Source: Desulfoprunum sp. (GTDB lineage: Bacteria; Desulfobacterota; Desulfobulbia; Desulfobulbales; Desulfocapsaceae). From it: a DNA stretch of 15,758 nucleotides. The stretch is from assembly GCA_030696435.1 (NCBI GenBank), contig JAUYSF010000468.1, positions 1 through 15,758 on the forward strand. Reading direction: 5' to 3'. Positions 15,381 through 15,758 of this stretch are shown one piece after another. The notes under the pieces are model-generated. The model saw only the letters and a program-made list of their open reading frames with translations, was not told the origin of the DNA and did not search any database. A program made the position numbers and the translations under genes. Each line of letters opens with the position of its first letter. Positions within the stretch are counted from its first letter, which is position 1.

Positions 15381-15456
<76 letters not shown>

Positions 15457-15484
15457 CTCTGTTGTCCGTATAGTATTGCTAGAA

Positions 15485-15560
<76 letters not shown>

Positions 15561-15617
15561 TGAAATTAGTCGAAAGAGGAAATTTAAACTTTTCAACGGC
15601 CTGAGGAGACAAGAAAA

Positions 15618-15758
15618 ATGTCAAAGGAAAAATTTAACAGGACAAAACCGCATGTCAATGTTGGAACAGTAGGTCATATTGATCATGGCAAGACTACTTT
15701 GACTGCAGCGATCACTCGAGTGTTGTCTACAAAAGGTCTGGCCAAGTTCACCGACTTC
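15618..15758 (+). CDS. tuf: Elongation factor Tu, 3' end missing
   Basis: EF-Tu carries aminoacyl-tRNA to the ribosome as a GTP complex. Only the first 47 residues are in the window. They start [20 protein letters not shown] and include the P-loop GHIDHGKTT (residues 19-27), which distinguishes EF-Tu from other translational GTPases, followed by [26 protein letters not shown] (15603-15608) lies nine bases before the ATG. It sits 57 bases after tRNA-Thr(GGT) with no terminator between, so it is very likely cotranscribed with the four tRNAs from the promoter at 15073. Confidence 0.97.
   Translation, partial: MSKEKFNRTKPHVNVGTVGHIDHGKTTLTAAITRVLSTKGLAKFTDF

Overview
The window comes from a dissimilatory sulfur-metabolising bacterium, most likely a member of Desulfobacterota (Desulfobulbales-like). 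The assignment rests on a complete aprBA-qmoABC block (APS reductase plus its membrane electron-transfer partner), a RibBA-type riboflavin cluster, and the general look of the proteins. It is inference: I could not run a phylogeny. All genes read on the + strand. I see no mobile element, CRISPR array, phage gene or sign of recent transfer.

Layout. (1) 1-1709: the 3' part of a zinc-ribbon/HEAT-repeat protein, overlapping by one base a 200-residue TPR protein; both are uncharacterised. (2) 1730-4814: ribE, ribBA, ribH and nusB, a riboflavin synthesis cluster ending in a transcription antitermination factor; ribD is not in view. (3) 4926-7064: ftsK, the DNA translocase of the division septum. 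(4) 7065-9896: a near-consensus sigma-70-type promoter, a structured leader of about 200 bases, aprB, aprA, a hairpin on the aprA stop codon and a strong terminator. (5) 9897-14990: an intergenic stretch with a 22-bp near-perfect inverted repeat and short direct repeats, then qmoA, qmoB, a nested hairpin, qmoC and a second strong terminator. (6) 15073-15758: a strong stable-RNA-type promoter, then tRNA-Thr(TGT), tRNA-Tyr(GTA), tRNA-Gly(TCC), tRNA-Thr(GGT) and the start of tuf. This is the same order as the E. coli thrU-tyrU-glyT-thrT-tufB operon.

How the genes work together. AprBA interconverts APS and sulfite plus AMP in the cytoplasm. QmoABC links that reaction to the menaquinone pool through FAD, iron-sulfur clusters and a haem-b-type membrane anchor. 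The riboflavin genes make the precursor of the FAD that AprA, QmoA and QmoB need, although nothing in the sequence shows shared regulation. The sulfate adenylyltransferase gene (sat) is not in the window. AprBA/QmoABC can run reductively (sulfate reducers) or oxidatively (disproportionators, cable bacteria), so the sequence alone does not settle the lifestyle.

The protein-coding content is orthodox. The features that most deserve a second look are non-coding: the dense RNA structure around the apr and qmo genes, the leader of aprB, the inter-tRNA hairpin and the competing pairings between ribH and nusB. On the protein side they are a His-to-Gln change in the DHBP-synthase half of RibBA and the uncharacterised HEAT/TPR pair.
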